Assembly: GCF_021347895.1 (NCBI RefSeq)
Contig: NC_067132.1
Coordinates: forward strand, 26,815,757 to 26,879,756
Direction: 5' to 3'
Source: Acanthochromis polyacanthus
Lineage: Eukaryota > Chordata > Actinopteri > Pomacentridae
DNA length: 64,000 nucleotides
Shown here: positions 1 to 12,184 of the stretch, piece after piece
Position numbering within the stretch: the first letter of the stretch is position 1
Layout: each line of letters opens with the position of its first letter
Notes under the pieces: model-generated
Told to the model about the DNA's origin: nothing
Database searches by the model: none
What the model saw: the letters and a program-made list of their open reading frames with translations, nothing else
Position numbers and translations under genes: made by a program

Positions 1-345
1 ACATTATCACTGCCAGGTATGTATTTGTTCTTGTAACATTACACAGTTAAATATGTGAATGTTTGCATGTGCAAATGTATTAGCCCTTAATATAATAGTT
101 TTTCTTTATTTACAATATTGGGAAATATCTGTAAAATAACAATACATTTTTGCGGATGTAAATAGTCATCATAGTCTAATTTTATGGTCAAATATTGTAA
201 AGAAATTAATAATCCAAAATTAATATATTATTTTGTGATTTTTGTAGTTTTTAACCAATGATTCAACCAGTTCAGGAAAAAACTGTAAAATAACAGTTAA
301 AAACAAGCATTTGTTCTTTTAATACTACACAGTAAAATGAGAACG
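1..345. repeat. AT-rich dispersed repeat, 'CTGTAAAATAACAG' type (repeat E)
   Basis: The block contains repeated short motifs of the form CTGTAAAATAACA near 130 and CTGTAAAATAACAGTT near 282, embedded in very AT-rich sequence. The same vocabulary recurs at 14181-15575 and 18085-18560. Repeats of this kind are common in teleost genomes (from memory). The left part may be cut by the window edge. No coding potential is visible. Confidence 0.5.
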
Positions 346-2857
346 GTTGCGGGTGCAGTTTGACGTAGCGGGTGTTAATGGTCCACAGAATTCAGAAAAC
401 AGTCCAACATTCAGCATGAAAAGACGTCTCAGAAACTCAGCTTCAATCGTCTCTTGACTGAATTTGTCTTTGATTTATCCGTTCAATCCAGAGTTTACAG
501 CTTTCATATTTCATTCATGTTTCAAAGATGTGAAGTCTTCAGAGCTGCTCATTCAAATTCCGTCTCCCTCCGTGAGTTAACGCAGACTCGTAGCATTATT
601 AAGTGACATCATACAGCAAACTCTTCCACTTTCCTACCATCTCATCGCTGTTTGGTGCGCCGTGCTCGGACCGCGGCGGCTCTCCAAACATGCAGATGCC
701 CTCTGCGTGTTGTGGTTAATGGGCAGATCTAGAGAATTGACAAGTGGTTGAAGTTCTGCGAAGCATCAATGAGAGATAATGAGAGAAAGCGCCACTGGTT
801 GGAGTCCGTCCTCCTGTTTCCGGACCGCCACCGCTCGATTTCACATGTGAATGATTTGGGGAGTGAATGACAATGACAGCTTCCTAATTGTCAGCTGTAT
901 CTCTTCCCCGTGCCGTTTTTTTCTTCTTTCTTGTGGCTACCTGGCGGTTTTGACAGTGGCTTCTTGGACTGAAGTCATGCCGGCTGCCGTTTGCCTGGTG
1001 ATGGACATGTGCAGTGGCTTCTGTCTGATTCATGATTCAGCTCCTTGTTACTGAAAGAAGCATCTGTGCTGTAAAAATAATACAAACATGAACTGGACCT
1101 GTCAAACCAAGCTGACTGATAGGCTTTCAGCTTAAAAACTACACACAAAACGAATTTTAAAGTGCATATTGGTACGAAAAGTCACATTTCAATGACAGCT
1201 GGAGAATTTTATGCCCCTGAACAGAAAATAATGAGAGAAGTTTAGAAAGTGCAAGGGTCAGTGCTGCAGTGAAAATATTCCATTCTTTTTTCTCTTTCTA
1301 ATTCATAGCCGTCTCTGATTTGTACAACACAGACGAGAATTTCAAGGTTTGATGGAACTTCTTCTGTACTGGATCACTGCAAACGGCAACTGTCATGTAA
1401 AGTTTGTCGGAGTTAGAAAAGCCCGAACGAGACGCCGCCGGGAGAGAAACCATACCGCTGCTGTAATTTTAGATAAGGTCCTGCTGTGGAGCAACAATGG
1501 CACAAATTATTCAAATGACAACCGAATCTTGCTGGAAAAAAGGTGTCCGAAAACTTGTCAACAACACATGCAAGATTGATGTGCTTTTTAAAATTATTTG
1601 TTAGCCACAGCGGAGAGAGGACGGGGAAAATAAGAAGGGGCTCCACCAATTTCTGTCCTGACAGTTACCATTCTCTAGGGTCCCATTTTCCAGTGGATTG
1701 TCTGCTGTTGGCGTGATGAGTAATTCGGACGGAGAGTCGAGAAAGAGAGTCTGGAAAAGAGCTCCATCCTTTAGCCTTCTGAGGACAATTTAGGGATAAA
1801 GATGATGTGGTTCAGGGGTTTGATCATGACCCCATTCTTCAGCTGTCAGTCCCGCGATATCAGTATAACCTGTCAGTCAACAAGAAATAAACTGGATTTT
1901 TCGTTTCCCTATTCTACCTTCGCCAAATGCTGTCAGCCTGCTCCGAGTCTCTCAGCATTCTGAGCGACTGACTGTGTTTGTGCTTCGCTGTGCTTGTCTA
2001 TTTATTTATGTGATGTGGACCCGAGCGTCTCACTGCAGGGACCGACTCTCTCCTCCGCAAAGACGAGACGTGTGAAATGTGAGATGCCACAGAGTTGATC
2101 CGTACACGCTGCGCACATGAGGATGCAATCAAACCCGGTGTCTGAGATTTTATTGGAATGAAATGCTGCAACAGTGGATCAGACACGCCGAACGCAGCGC
2201 CCAATGCCTGCAGACGAGAAAGTCTTGAGGAGAAAGACTTAACTGTAAACGAAAAAAAAACCTTTATCTTATCCATCTTAATTCGTTTCTTTGTTCGGTG
2301 GAAGACTCCAGATCTTTTTTCTTTCTTGTTCTGACGGCGATCTGATGGGGGGATGCGAACAGAAGGGGTAGTTTAGCTGAATATGTTACTCACTGATCTG
2401 CCAAATTTCACGCTTTTGGCTAAGACACCTACTATCGACTTCTGCCCAAACTTGTCTTGCCAAATAGAGGAAGCCTCAAAGCCTCTCCTTTGTATAAAGA
2501 AAAAGAACAGTTGCACACAGGACAAAGCTGAAACTTGAGGCGTTTCCGACATTTACTACTAATAACTATCTTAATAGAGATCTCAGAAAATGTTGGTTTC
2601 CTGCCTTGGCACAACTTCCTGTCATGCATATTGAGTTTTGCCCCAATTTAATTTGATTTCGTATCTACTATAAACTGAAATATCCTTCAAAATAAGACTG
2701 CACTGCAATGGAAGACAAATAAAGTAACATGTCAAATGAACATAATGAATAATAAATATAATTCAAGCTGCAAGGAGTGTTGGTCGGGTCCCTTTCCTAA
2801 TCTTTGTTGTTCTGTCACTTTTGCTGCCCACTAATGTCCATATCTTAAAGCACTGTT
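346..2857. other. Single-copy non-coding stretch
   Basis: I see no gene, repeat copy or RNA gene here. Open frames are short (under 95 codons) with no recognisable domain. A short GC-richer patch lies near 640-840. Base composition is otherwise mixed to AT-rich, as expected for an intron or intergenic spacer. Confidence 0.5.
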
Positions 2858-3158
2858 ATTGTTTTCCAGGACACTGCTTCAAAGTAATTTTTCAATTGAC
2901 GATAACATTAAGTTAATCAGAAACATAGTCTGGACATTGGTTTATGACTATTCTAGCTTGGAAAAAGGTGATTTTTCATGGAATATCTCCATAGGGGTAC
3001 AGAGGAACATTTCCAGCAACCATCACTCCTGTGTTTTAACGCTACATTGTGTTAGCTAATGCTGTTGAAAGGGTCATTGATGATTAGAAAACCCTTGTGC
3101 AATTATGTTAGCACACGAATAAATAAAGAAAGACCCCAAACTTTTGAACACTGGTGTA
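2858..3158 (-). mobile_element. Tc1/mariner-like MITE (family A), one end degraded
   Basis: The right end reads GACCCCAAACTTTTGAACAC followed by TGGTGTA, an inverted form of the terminal repeat seen intact at 40147-40516. The interior shares 'ATATCTCCATAGGGGTACAG' and 'CATCACTCCTGTGTT' with the copies at 21246 and 40147. It is non-coding and non-autonomous. The left end has diverged beyond clear recognition, so the start is approximate. TA at 3157-3158 is the likely target dinucleotide. Confidence 0.7.
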
Positions 3159-4689
3159 GTTCATGACAATATGTCCCACAGTTTGCCCAGATGTGTGTTT
3201 TGCTGCAGTTTTAAGGATATGGTGCCCTCTGGTAGGGGTCAAGCTTACTGTATTCATAAGAAGAGTCCATATATACATCTGTTCTTGTAGTTTTCGTGAC
3301 TTTGCAAGTGATAATTTTGTGAAATGAAAAAGTCGATGAGTTGTAACACGTTTTGGAAGTGGTGGAGCATACCAGTGTTTTTTTTTTTAGTAATATACTG
3401 TAGTTTTAGTCACATAGAGGGTTGTAATTTTAGAATATCTGATGAAAAGGGTGATATTTCCTCAGCCTTTCATTACATTTTGATATTTCTAACATATTAA
3501 CTGCATGTTAGCTTGTTAGACTTGTAGACCCCAACAAGAAAGTCCATTTTGCTTGCATGTTGCTACCTAACAAGCATTTGGTGTACACGACTTTCCATGT
3601 TGTAATTGCACTTTCCATTTGACAAATATTGATCTAACGCTGTGCTGAATGTGTTTTTCTGTCGCTCCAACACCAGTTTGTGCAACTTTTCATGAAATAT
3701 GGACCTGCCAGTTTGCTAATGTCCAGATATTCAGCTGATTTAACGATGCAGTCATGTTTGAGACGCCGTTGCACGCCGCTCATACGTCCCTGCATCATTA
3801 CCGCCACGACTAATTTCGCTCGTTCACCAAACAGGGCAAATAAAGCGATTAGGATTCCAAATCTGATTGCCAATTAATGACACGGCGGCCCCCTCCCAGT
3901 CACCCTCGGCCTCCCAGTGTTTTCCAAACTGGCGAGAGCAGCTGTTGACCTTTGGTTGCTTTGCGCAGAGGGATGAGGAAATGAGGTGTTATCGGGCCAC
4001 TTCACAGACTGTATGTGGATATTAGCTGTAAATATTTCATGACTGTAAATCATAGCTGCACAGTGTGTTGGAATCGCTCCCCAAAGTTGATTGAATCGTG
4101 CATATTTTGACGCCGGGAGGTAATTTGCACCGTATGAAGGATTTTTTTACCCTGAGCATCATTGTCAGGTAAATTTTAATCACCAGTGCTGTTCCGTTTC
4201 CTCCTTATTTGTACATTTTAATTGGAAACGGTCAAATAATAAAGGAATCAAAGAAGCTGCACCCGAAAGGAATCAATTGTAAGCACATGAAACGCATCCA
4301 AATGAATCGCTGTTTGTGGAGACGTTTCTGTTTCCCTATGCGAAAAAAATGTCACCAGCATCAATTACAGATTCCCACACATGGAGGCTCCTATCAATAT
4401 TTCATTGAAGGCTATTACGGCACTCACAGACTTCCACTCCAGCACTTTCCACCAGTAAGTCGTTGCTCTGCAGATCAGTTAATGGTGATTTTTAAAGAGC
4501 TTCCTCACATCACTCAGCTTGTTTGTGTGTTTTAGATTTTATTTTTTATGCCAAGACCAGGCATCCAGGATGTTTAAAGATAAACCTGATTAGAGAACTG
4601 CAGCGTTTCATGGCATTAGTCAGATCAATCTGATTGTTGGACTTCCAGCTCTCTTGATTAATGAAGGGAAATATCTGTAGCTTTTGTTT
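3159..4689. other. Single-copy stretch; 3640-3990 is a possible conserved element
   Basis: No gene or repeat copy is recognised. The part from about 3640 to 3990 is less AT-rich than its surroundings, carries several CpGs and includes CCAATTAATGAC near 3868. That texture is typical of conserved non-coding elements near developmental genes, but conservation cannot be seen in one sequence. A 108-codon frame at 4209-4535 has no recognisable domain. Confidence 0.3.
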
Positions 4690-5770
4690 CCACTTCTCTT
4701 ACATGTTCTCTGTTATTGTGGTCCCATTTTGCATTTTTTTCTGGATATTTCTTTGCTATCAGATGTTTCTTTAAAAAGAAGGCTTTATATCCTATTTTTC
4801 ACCTTTATATCCAGTATATTGGACATTTAGTAATTTCGGAGTTTGTACCTTTTTGAAATCCTTTAATTCTAGGATTTTTTTATACAATATGTTTTTCTAA
4901 CTTATTGTTTCAATTTTTTATTTCGAAAGCTTGTTTAAATCTATATTTTGAAATCAGACTTTTTCCTAAACTTTTTGCTTTATTCTCACAATTTTGACAT
5001 TATATATCAGATTTTTCAAAAGCTTTTTTCTGTGCTTTTTGTCTTTTTTAAAAATATATTTTAAATTGTTTTACTTTGTTATGTAATGTTTTCTAAATAT
5101 TTCATCTGACATTTTTTACCTGTTTTTAATCAAATGCTTTTCACGTATCTGTTTTTTTTACGTTTTCTTTTTGTCTAATATTTTTATCTCAGAATTTTTC
5201 ATTCTTATCCATTTTTTAATCTAATATTCTTTGAATAATTTCATTTTTTGGTTTTGCTTTTGATCTCATATTCTATTTTTTTAATCTCCAATTTTATTTG
5301 TGCTGTCTTTTTTGCCTTTTAAGTCATTTTTTTCAGTTTTTTTTAAAAATACATTTAATTGCGTACCTTTGACCTTTCAGTAGAGCTTTGTAATTCTTTT
5401 AATTTTGAATTTTCAACGGGTGTAACTTTAATTTCTTTTTTAAATCTTGCATCATCAAATGTTTTTACTTCTTTAAATCTATATGTTTCTACCCAGTTCT
5501 CCAGTTTTATTTGTTTTTTTTTTGTTTTTTTTTTGTTGCCTTTTTTCTTGTATTTTTTTCCAAAAATATTAATTGCATATTTTAGACCTTTTAATATAGC
5601 TTTTAATTTTTTTCTTTTTAATTTTTAACTGTGCAGCTGTAATTACTTTTTTAAATCTTGCATTATCAATCAAATATTTTTGCTTCTTTAATTCGTATCT
5701 AAATCTACTATATGTTTCTACCTATTTATCTCTTTTAAGACTTCTTGTGTTGTAATGTTCACCTTTTCCA
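4690..5770. repeat. T-rich block with an internal tandem duplication
   Basis: For about 1.1 kb the plus strand is dominated by T, with few G and C. Within it, a segment starting near 5358 (GCGTACCTTTGACCTTT) is repeated about 215 bp downstream near 5573 (GCATATTTTAGACCTTT). Both copies share 'TTTTTTAAATCTTGCAT' and 'CTATATGTTTCTACC'. This is a two-copy degenerate tandem duplication in low-complexity sequence. The 89-codon plus-strand frame at 5359-5628, all Phe/Leu/Ser, is a by-product of composition. Confidence 0.6.
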
Positions 5771-5777
5771 GTTTCCG

Positions 5778-6313
5778 TTAAAGGCATTAGAGGAGATTTA
5801 ATTTCCTACGACTTTGAACGTAGCATGCGCATGCGCACATACAACCTCTCCCTCACCCCCCCTCTAAACCTCCCCCCTCTTAACATTTACGAAGAAACGC
5901 CCCCCTCCAGAAACTTGCGTAGCGCTCGTGAAGTTGTCTTTTACGGCTGGGTCCCCCTGGATCTTTATCTGCCATTATGTAAAAAAAGATGAGCAAAACA
6001 AGTCGCCAGCTAACTACGAAGCTATACCAAAGCAGCACATACAGAAAACACGTAAGTCCAAGGCGTACGTAATCTACGTAACTAGGCCTGAGCCGGAAGA
6101 TTTTTGATTGACAGGAAAGGGAGCAAACCAAACGCCTCGGTCCGAGCGCATTGATTGGCTGATGTTTTTCAGGTCCTGCCATGTCCACAGTTTTTTTTTT
6201 TTTTATTCTTTTAGAGACCATACATACAAGTCCACTAAAGGTCAGTATATTCATTTTATGTGAATCAGACAAATTAAACAAACAAAAAAAAACATCCTCC
6301 ATAATGCCTTTAA
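5778..6313. mobile_element. TTAA-flanked terminal-inverted-repeat element (536 bp)
   Basis: The left end TTAAAGGCATTAGAGGAG (5778) and the right end CTCCATAATGCCTTTAA (to 6313) are inverted copies of each other, with one small indel. Both outermost tetranucleotides are TTAA, the target-site signature of the piggyBac and Kolobok superfamilies. The interior is unusually C-rich near 5845-5915 (long C runs on plus) and has the 12-bp palindrome GCATGCGCATGC near 5823. It lacks a transposase frame, so it is non-autonomous. A 140-codon minus-strand frame (5880-6302) spans most of it. That frame has no family I recognise and probably reflects chance or a captured fragment. Confidence 0.75.
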
Positions 6314-6371
6314 GTGTGTGCTGTGCCTCTAAACCCCAGAGAGAAGTGACAGCTCATATATACAGTATTTC

Positions 6372-6373
6372 TA

Positions 6374-6437
<64 letters not shown>

Positions 6438-6443
6438 TGTGTA
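6372..6443. repeat. (TA)n microsatellite
   Basis: An uninterrupted AT dinucleotide run covers 6381-6430, flanked by imperfect TATATGT/ACATATATGT units. It is likely to be length-polymorphic. The Ile/Tyr repeat peptides it produces in both frames are not genes. Confidence 0.97.
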
Positions 6444-7090
6444 GCTCACAGCTGGCCAGGCTCAGCTGGGCCTTCAGTAAAGTCACCCAAGTGTCCGAGT
6501 CGCTCCCTCAGCCGTCATCGGCGTCTCCACGGGGACGACAACTGAACTGCACGGGAGGGTGAACAAAACAAGCGTCCTCCTCCTGTCTCGGTTCAGCGGT
6601 CGCTCTCTGGATTTTCTGACCCAACAGGATTTGAGGGGAAGCCGGTGGTAGAGTTGAGCTCCCCTGGGATTACCCCAGCTTGGGTTTTTGGCTCGGCTTG
6701 AGACGAGAACCCTGGAGAGCTTTTGGGTTGTATTGTCGATGTGCTGGGGAGGGCAAGTGTGGTTCTGTACATCTGCCACTTCCTCCCCGGGGAAATGGCC
6801 ACGAAGGTTAGCCTAGTTTTCACCTCCATCAGGACACTGCAGGAGTCAGGAGGGCGATTTCATGTCCCTTTCAAACACGACGTGTTCCCCTTGGGGTTTG
6901 TTTTAATATTACATGTGCTGCTCAGTTGTTTTTGCTCCCTTTGGGGTTCCACATGTCTGATCTGTCCTTCATCAGTTACAAGCGTGGTCACAATTAAGCT
7001 GAATGATCGCTCAGATCTGCAGCTTGTCTCATCTTTGTGTATCTTTTAGTGAGATTTAGCTGTTCACATCCCCCCCGCCGTTCTCCGAAG
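6444..7090. other. GC-richer single-copy stretch, no gene recognised
   Basis: From about 6444 to 6900 the sequence is clearly more GC-balanced than its neighbours. It holds overlapping open frames of 61-108 codons on both strands, none with a domain or codon pattern I recognise. It could be an old exon or UTR remnant, or a captured segment; I cannot tell which. Confidence 0.3.
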
Positions 7091-7358
7091 TTTATTCTTG
7101 GCTGCAGCAAATGTCTGTTTACCGCAAAAACTCGCTGGATGCTACCTGCTCAGCAGCAGCAAACAGCCACAGTTAGAGACTATAAGGCGACAAAACGGCA
7201 ACATTTAGCCACTAAACATATTTCCCTGAGGAGCTGGTGGAGACCAAAAACGGAGCTAAAAAGAAGAAATATTGGAATTGTATGATCCTTAATGAATGAC
7301 TGTGTTGCTCTGTAACTTCTGGATGTGTCAAAAAGCAATTTCAAAGATGATAATATGT
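7091..7358 (+). repeat. Dispersed repeat B, copy 1
   Basis: This segment is closely related to 12185-12466 in the same orientation. Shared blocks include AAACAGCCACAGTTAGAGAC, GAGGAGCTGGTGGAGACC and GTTGCTCTGTAACTTCTGGA. It also shares 'GTGGAGACCAAAA..GGAGCTAAAA' with the tandem units at 22.7-23.9 kb, so B and that array (F) have a common ancestor. No terminal repeats or coding capacity were found. Confidence 0.75.
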
Positions 7359-7761
7359 CACTATTGTGTTCTAAACTGGATTTAGGTGTCCAAATTAATC
7401 AGTTGTTAACCCTATGTGGGGATTTTTAAAAACAATGTCTAAGAAAGACTATTACATTTAGTATATAAAAACAAGAAAAACAGGAGAAACTGCCAAAAAA
7501 TCTCCAGTTTATACCAGGATTGTTGTAGTTTTCCACTTGGAAAGACAAGACTACACTTGGAATTAGAGATAACTCATTAAATTGAATCAAAAGAGACTAA
7601 AATCTGGCATTAAATGAAAAAATGTATTTACTAAAATACCAATTTAAGGAAGAACCTAAAGCAACAATGAAGAAGAAGCTGTGGTGTATCTGTTACGTTC
7701 AGGATTGATCAATGAATGGATCTCTCTCCTTAATAATCAGAAGAAGTCTATATAGAATGAA
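7359..7761. other. AT-rich spacer between repeats B and C
   Basis: I see no recognisable feature. It could be the diverged middle of one larger element, because B and C are also neighbours at 12.2-12.8 kb. Confidence 0.4.
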
Positions 7762-8050
7762 AACACTACTGTAAAATGGATAAATGGATTTGGATGAATT
7801 TTTCTGTGAAGGTCAGAAATGACACAAGGACCAAGTGATTAGATTTTGGCAGTGATGTGGCTTATAATCTGGATCCATGGATTTGTTAAAGATTTCATTG
7901 TGAGATAGCTGCACGATGTCACTGTAGCTATGACAACAAGTGAACACTACATCAGCTGCCTGCTGATGATCACATGATTGCGATCCTACTACAAATCAGC
8001 CGCTGCAGACTTATCAGGACTTATCCGTTGGAAATGATAAAAGGAACAGT
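7762..8050 (+). repeat. Dispersed repeat C, copy 1
   Basis: This is the inverted counterpart of 12481-12755. Shared blocks, read on plus here, include GGATTTGGATGAA, GTCAGAAATG, GATGTGGCTTATA, GTGAACACTACATCAGCTGC and TCATGTGATTGCGATCC-like sequence. Non-coding. Its position 0.4 kb downstream of repeat B parallels the arrangement at 12 kb, except for orientation. Confidence 0.75.
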
Positions 8051-10790
8051 TGACTAAATTATGGGGGTGTTTCTGAGTCCCATCAATTCCCGCCACCCGC
8101 TACAAATTTACATCATGTGATTTGGTATCCGTACATAACGTACACATGCATAACACACGCCTGTGTTTAGTGCAACGTAATTTTGTTTGTGGTACATCTA
8201 TATTTAATGGGCACATTCTTTGGTGTCGTGATTTCGATCACGAATTTTCTCAAGATTTCCGCCATCGTAAATGTTACGACTGAGCAACATTGGCTGAGTA
8301 CTGCACTTTCTGAGTGCTTTTCTTGTTTCCCACAAACGTACCTTTTGTGGCTCCAACACTTGGCTAAGGAGGTTATAAAACTGGAATTCTGTTTCAAGTC
8401 ATTTTGAATTCTCAAATCTGACTCATCTGATCATGTCTCGCTGATATTTTTGTAATATTTAATAACTTAGGGATTTTTCGTGTTGGTTTGATTAAACTAC
8501 ATCAATATTTAAAGACATTTTGACGTTGGCGTTTTGAGAACTCGTAAACTGAACCGCTCTGCTGATGCCGTTTCTGTGACTGCTTTAATAATTTAGAAAC
8601 ACTGTCTCTGAATAGGAGTCACCTTTCATTGTAACCCACATGAATTCATGTTTTCTTTGAAGGACGGAGCTGCGAACTCCTTCCAGCCTGCAGGAGCCGA
8701 GTGTTTCAACCTAGAAAGGAAATTTAAAGTCGTAAAACACCAACAAGAGGCTTCAGTTTCGGAGACTCATCAGGATTAGAGATGCACGTGAATCAGGTTT
8801 GAGTGCAGTAAATTCCCTCAAAATAAACGCAACGTGTTAATATTCACTGTAATTACTCCCTGAGAGGAATCTGTGTGTACTTTATTCCGAAGCAGAAAAG
8901 GGAAAGATTAATGTTTTTCTTCCAGTAATTATTTGTAAACTCCCTCTCGCTTCTTCCCTTCTTTGTGGAAGATTGACGGGGAAAAATAGAGCGACTGTTA
9001 TTGTGATGCAACATTTCCGAGCTTGAATCTTTAGCAATTAGAACGAATGTTAACCGGGGAGGACGATGGAGAAAAAGAAAGAGGGGGAAAAAAAAAGAAT
9101 GGCTAATTGAAAACATAAAAAGATCCCTCAATTATTTCTGGAAGGAAAATACATGAAACAGGTTGTGGAAGGAGAGAAAGCATTTTAATAATTTGCATCA
9201 TTAGGCGAGAGGAAAGCCATGCTGCGCTGCGTTCACTGTCGGAAAATTTGCGCGACTCTCAGCGGGGAACCACATGAAAAAAAGAAGAAAAAATCTCCAA
9301 ACATATATGCTGTTATCTTCAACCTGCTTCTTAAAACACACAGCTTTTCCTTCGGCAAAAGATAGATGCGGCCGGAAATTGCCGTGGCCATCGGAGGAGA
9401 ACCTTTTTAAGAGTTGCTGCTCTGATGCACAGTTCAAATCGCCCACTGTGTGTGTTTTTGTAGAAGAAAACATCACTCCCCCAACTGTTAAGAATGCAAT
9501 CCATAAAAAAGGCAATCTTCTTACATCTTCCATTGCCTGTATGAGCGAGCAAAGCGGTCACCTGTGGAAGAAAAACAGAATGACTGCAGTCGCACAATCA
9601 GCCTGATGGAGACGTCGGATTGTGTCAGCGGCTGTAAACTCCACGGTGGAGGAACAGCACAACAAGTCCCGAGATGAGTCGAGTTTATCCCGGAGATTTT
9701 AAAAACAAATATAAAAAAGACACATCGTTCAGTTGTGTATTCGATTCAGGACTCTGGTGCGGCTGGCTGCACTTAATGTTGTACAAATTTATCTTACATT
9801 TTCCATGTCACAGATGACCTTTCACTGGAAGGAATAATCAGGGCTTTTTTTTCTTTCTTCCTTTACTTGTGGATTCGACTGACATTTCCTCGTATCAGTC
9901 AGATAGCTTTCGACATAAAAGCCACGGGAACATCTGCGGGGACCTTTTTCGCTGTTGTGGAGAGAAATGAATAATAATGAGAGGAAACTGCGAGGCTTTT
10001 TAATGTGCAAATACGAGGAAAGCTGTGACCCGTCTCCGGCATACTTTTCCTGCAATCCGCCGCGGAGACGTCACGATAACAGTGTTTCTGTAAAACAAAC
10101 AAAAGAAGAAACGGAGCCAGACTCGGTTGCTCGTCTTACTTATTAACACATACTTCAAGTCTCCCCAGAAAGAAAGAAAGAGGGAAATGAGGAGCAACAA
10201 CAAGCGTGTATTTGTTTCAGCTGCTTACAGTGCAGCTCAGATGAAACGCCTTCTTTTTGGAGCTAGAAATAAAACCGTGAAGGTGTTGTGATGTAGGTGT
10301 GGTTTGGGTTATTTTACCTTTATGTTTCAGCTCAAATGTAAATAGAAACAAAAGCATTTCACTGTCTAACAAGCAAGAAACCCAGTTCCACATGACAAAC
10401 AAGTAAAAAATATGGCTTTTAATTAACCTGTAAACTAAGTTGGGTTGTCAGACATAGTGAGAAAAAAACAACTGAACATGAAAATCACTTTCAGGTCTGT
10501 GACTAAACTCCTTACACTCATTTCTCTGTATTAAAATCACATATTTAGAAGTTTTTTCCACGAAGCTATCCCCTTTATGGCTCCAAAACAGCTTAGATGT
10601 GACTCTACACTGCTGTTTTTGCTAGATTGCACAGATCTACGATGATTCCGCTGCAGCTCGAGCACACCAGCTCACCTGCAAATGATGAACTACGCTGCAA
10701 TACACAATAGCCAATTGTAATTTGGGACTAATTTAGCCAAACATGGTGCATCCAGAAACAGATTCTGAAGAAGAAGAATGTTGATGAAGG
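8051..10790. other. Single-copy stretch; 8850-10150 a possible conserved block
   Basis: No gene or repeat is recognised. Frames of up to 110 codons occur on opposite strands over the same bases (9201-9606), which argues against any one of them being real. The block around 8850-10150 has balanced composition and many TAATTA-like words, a typical look for conserved non-coding DNA. A short hairpin with 7-bp arms (TCGTGAT..ATCACGA) lies at 8226-8243. Confidence 0.3.
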
Positions 10791-10845
10791 ATCAAGAATA
10801 TTTATTGTCATTGCATTTGTACAACGAGACTTTGTTGTCGAAATA
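10791..10845. repeat. Retroelement 3' tail remnant
   Basis: The words TTTATTGTCATTGCATTTGT and ACAACGAGACTTTGTTGTC match a frequent teleost retroelement tail (from memory). Only the tail is present, as expected from 5' truncated retrotransposition. No reverse transcriptase remnant lies next to it. Confidence 0.5.
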
Positions 10846-12113
10846 ATTGTGGAACAGTTTATGTGACATAAAATCAAAACCAACATCATGTAACCTTTAG
10901 GAGGGGAATATTGTGGCTGACAGTATAAAACAACTTTGTTAAATCTTCAATGAGAGCAGCTCAGTGTTCCCTTCGCCTGCAGCAGATATGATGTCATTTA
11001 GAACCACAGCAGTGGCGCTGAAAGTTCTGAGCTTGGCTCTAAAACCTGACTGGTGTCGACTCAAAACAGAATTTCGTGAAAGGAGTGATTTGAGCTAAAA
11101 GTAAACTAATTAAGTCACCTATTTCAAATTCGTATTTAATTACCTTTGAATGAATAGGACTGAGTGACCTGCAAAAAACCTCCACATTTGTTTGGTTTTG
11201 CGCTCAGACTCACACTGAGGTAATAATGGTTACTATGACATGACAGCAACAAAAGCAGCAGAAAAAGCTGAAAGTGTTAATGGGGCACCTTGACACAATC
11301 AACAGCAAACCTTTTTAGCGCTCAGCCCTGAAAAACAAATGTGATGCCCAGACATAATAAGTTCCAAAAAAAAACGAGCAAAAATCCATAATCTCATATG
11401 AATCTCAACTATATTAACTTTCCATGTTCTAAGATTTGTGTAAACGCGATGATTTCCTCTTAAATACGGCTAATCTGGTTTTATTTAAAAATAAATGCTC
11501 AAAATGACAGATTTTAATAGATGTTTTCACAGAGACTCTGATTCTGTCTGAGTCCTTGAAGATGAGTTTCCAGAAGGCTTTCTTCACTTCACATAAAGCG
11601 AATAAAGGAATGTGAAGGGCCAGTTCCAAGAACTCACAACAGCTCCATTCTGTGCGCTACAAAAAAAACTTCCTCCATGCATTACTGGCGCTGAAAACAG
11701 TTTTTCTCAAGGAAATCATCGGAAATCCTTAAAAATAAAAATAAATTTTTTTTTACTATCAAGTCAAGAAGAGCCATATGTTGTTTATTTTGGCCTCCTT
11801 ATGGAAAAACATCGGATTCACAAAAGAACTGCAGACCATGTCTTGTTGATATGACTTATTATCCCATAAAAATACAGAAAATCTAGAATTTGCAGATTTT
11901 TGTAATCACGTCAAAAGGTTAAAGTGGTTATTAATCCCTGCTACTTGTGACTGACAGTGCTACCTGATTTAATGCAATAAATGTAAGCTTTAAAATCAAT
12001 ATTTTCCCACAAAATATTTTGGAAAATGTCACACTAAAAGTCACAGAGCTGCACTGTGGGCTGTTTGGAAAATGAAATATAATATTGGCTATTAGCTGTT
12101 TCAGTTTGCTATA
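10846..12113. other. Single-copy AT-rich stretch
   Basis: I see no gene, RNA or repeat copy. Frames at 11429-11629 and 11612-11854 are short and featureless. Confidence 0.45.
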
Positions 12114-12184
12114 TACTACCTTTCAAAAGTTTGGGGTCACCCAGACAATTTAATGTTTTCCATGAAAACTTCATGAAATTCAGA
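12114..12184 (+). mobile_element. Terminal end of a family A MITE, joined to repeat B
   Basis: Starting at a TA dinucleotide, ACTACCTTTCAAAAGTTTGG followed by GGTCACCC is a clean family A terminus, like 40147. It continues for about 70 bp (GTTTTCCATGAAAACTTCAT) and then changes abruptly into repeat B at 12185. The matching inverted end is not found downstream. Either B inserted into or replaced the MITE interior, or this is a distinct chimeric family. Confidence 0.65.

Noticed and set aside
5880..6302. 140-codon minus-strand open frame as a gene
   Set aside because: It lies wholly inside the TTAA-bounded repeat element, begins in the terminal repeat and has no recognisable domain. It is kept only as an observation on the element.
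6444..6900. Exon or CpG-island promoter
   Set aside because: GC is only moderately raised, frames overlap on both strands, and there is no recognisable protein or core promoter arrangement.
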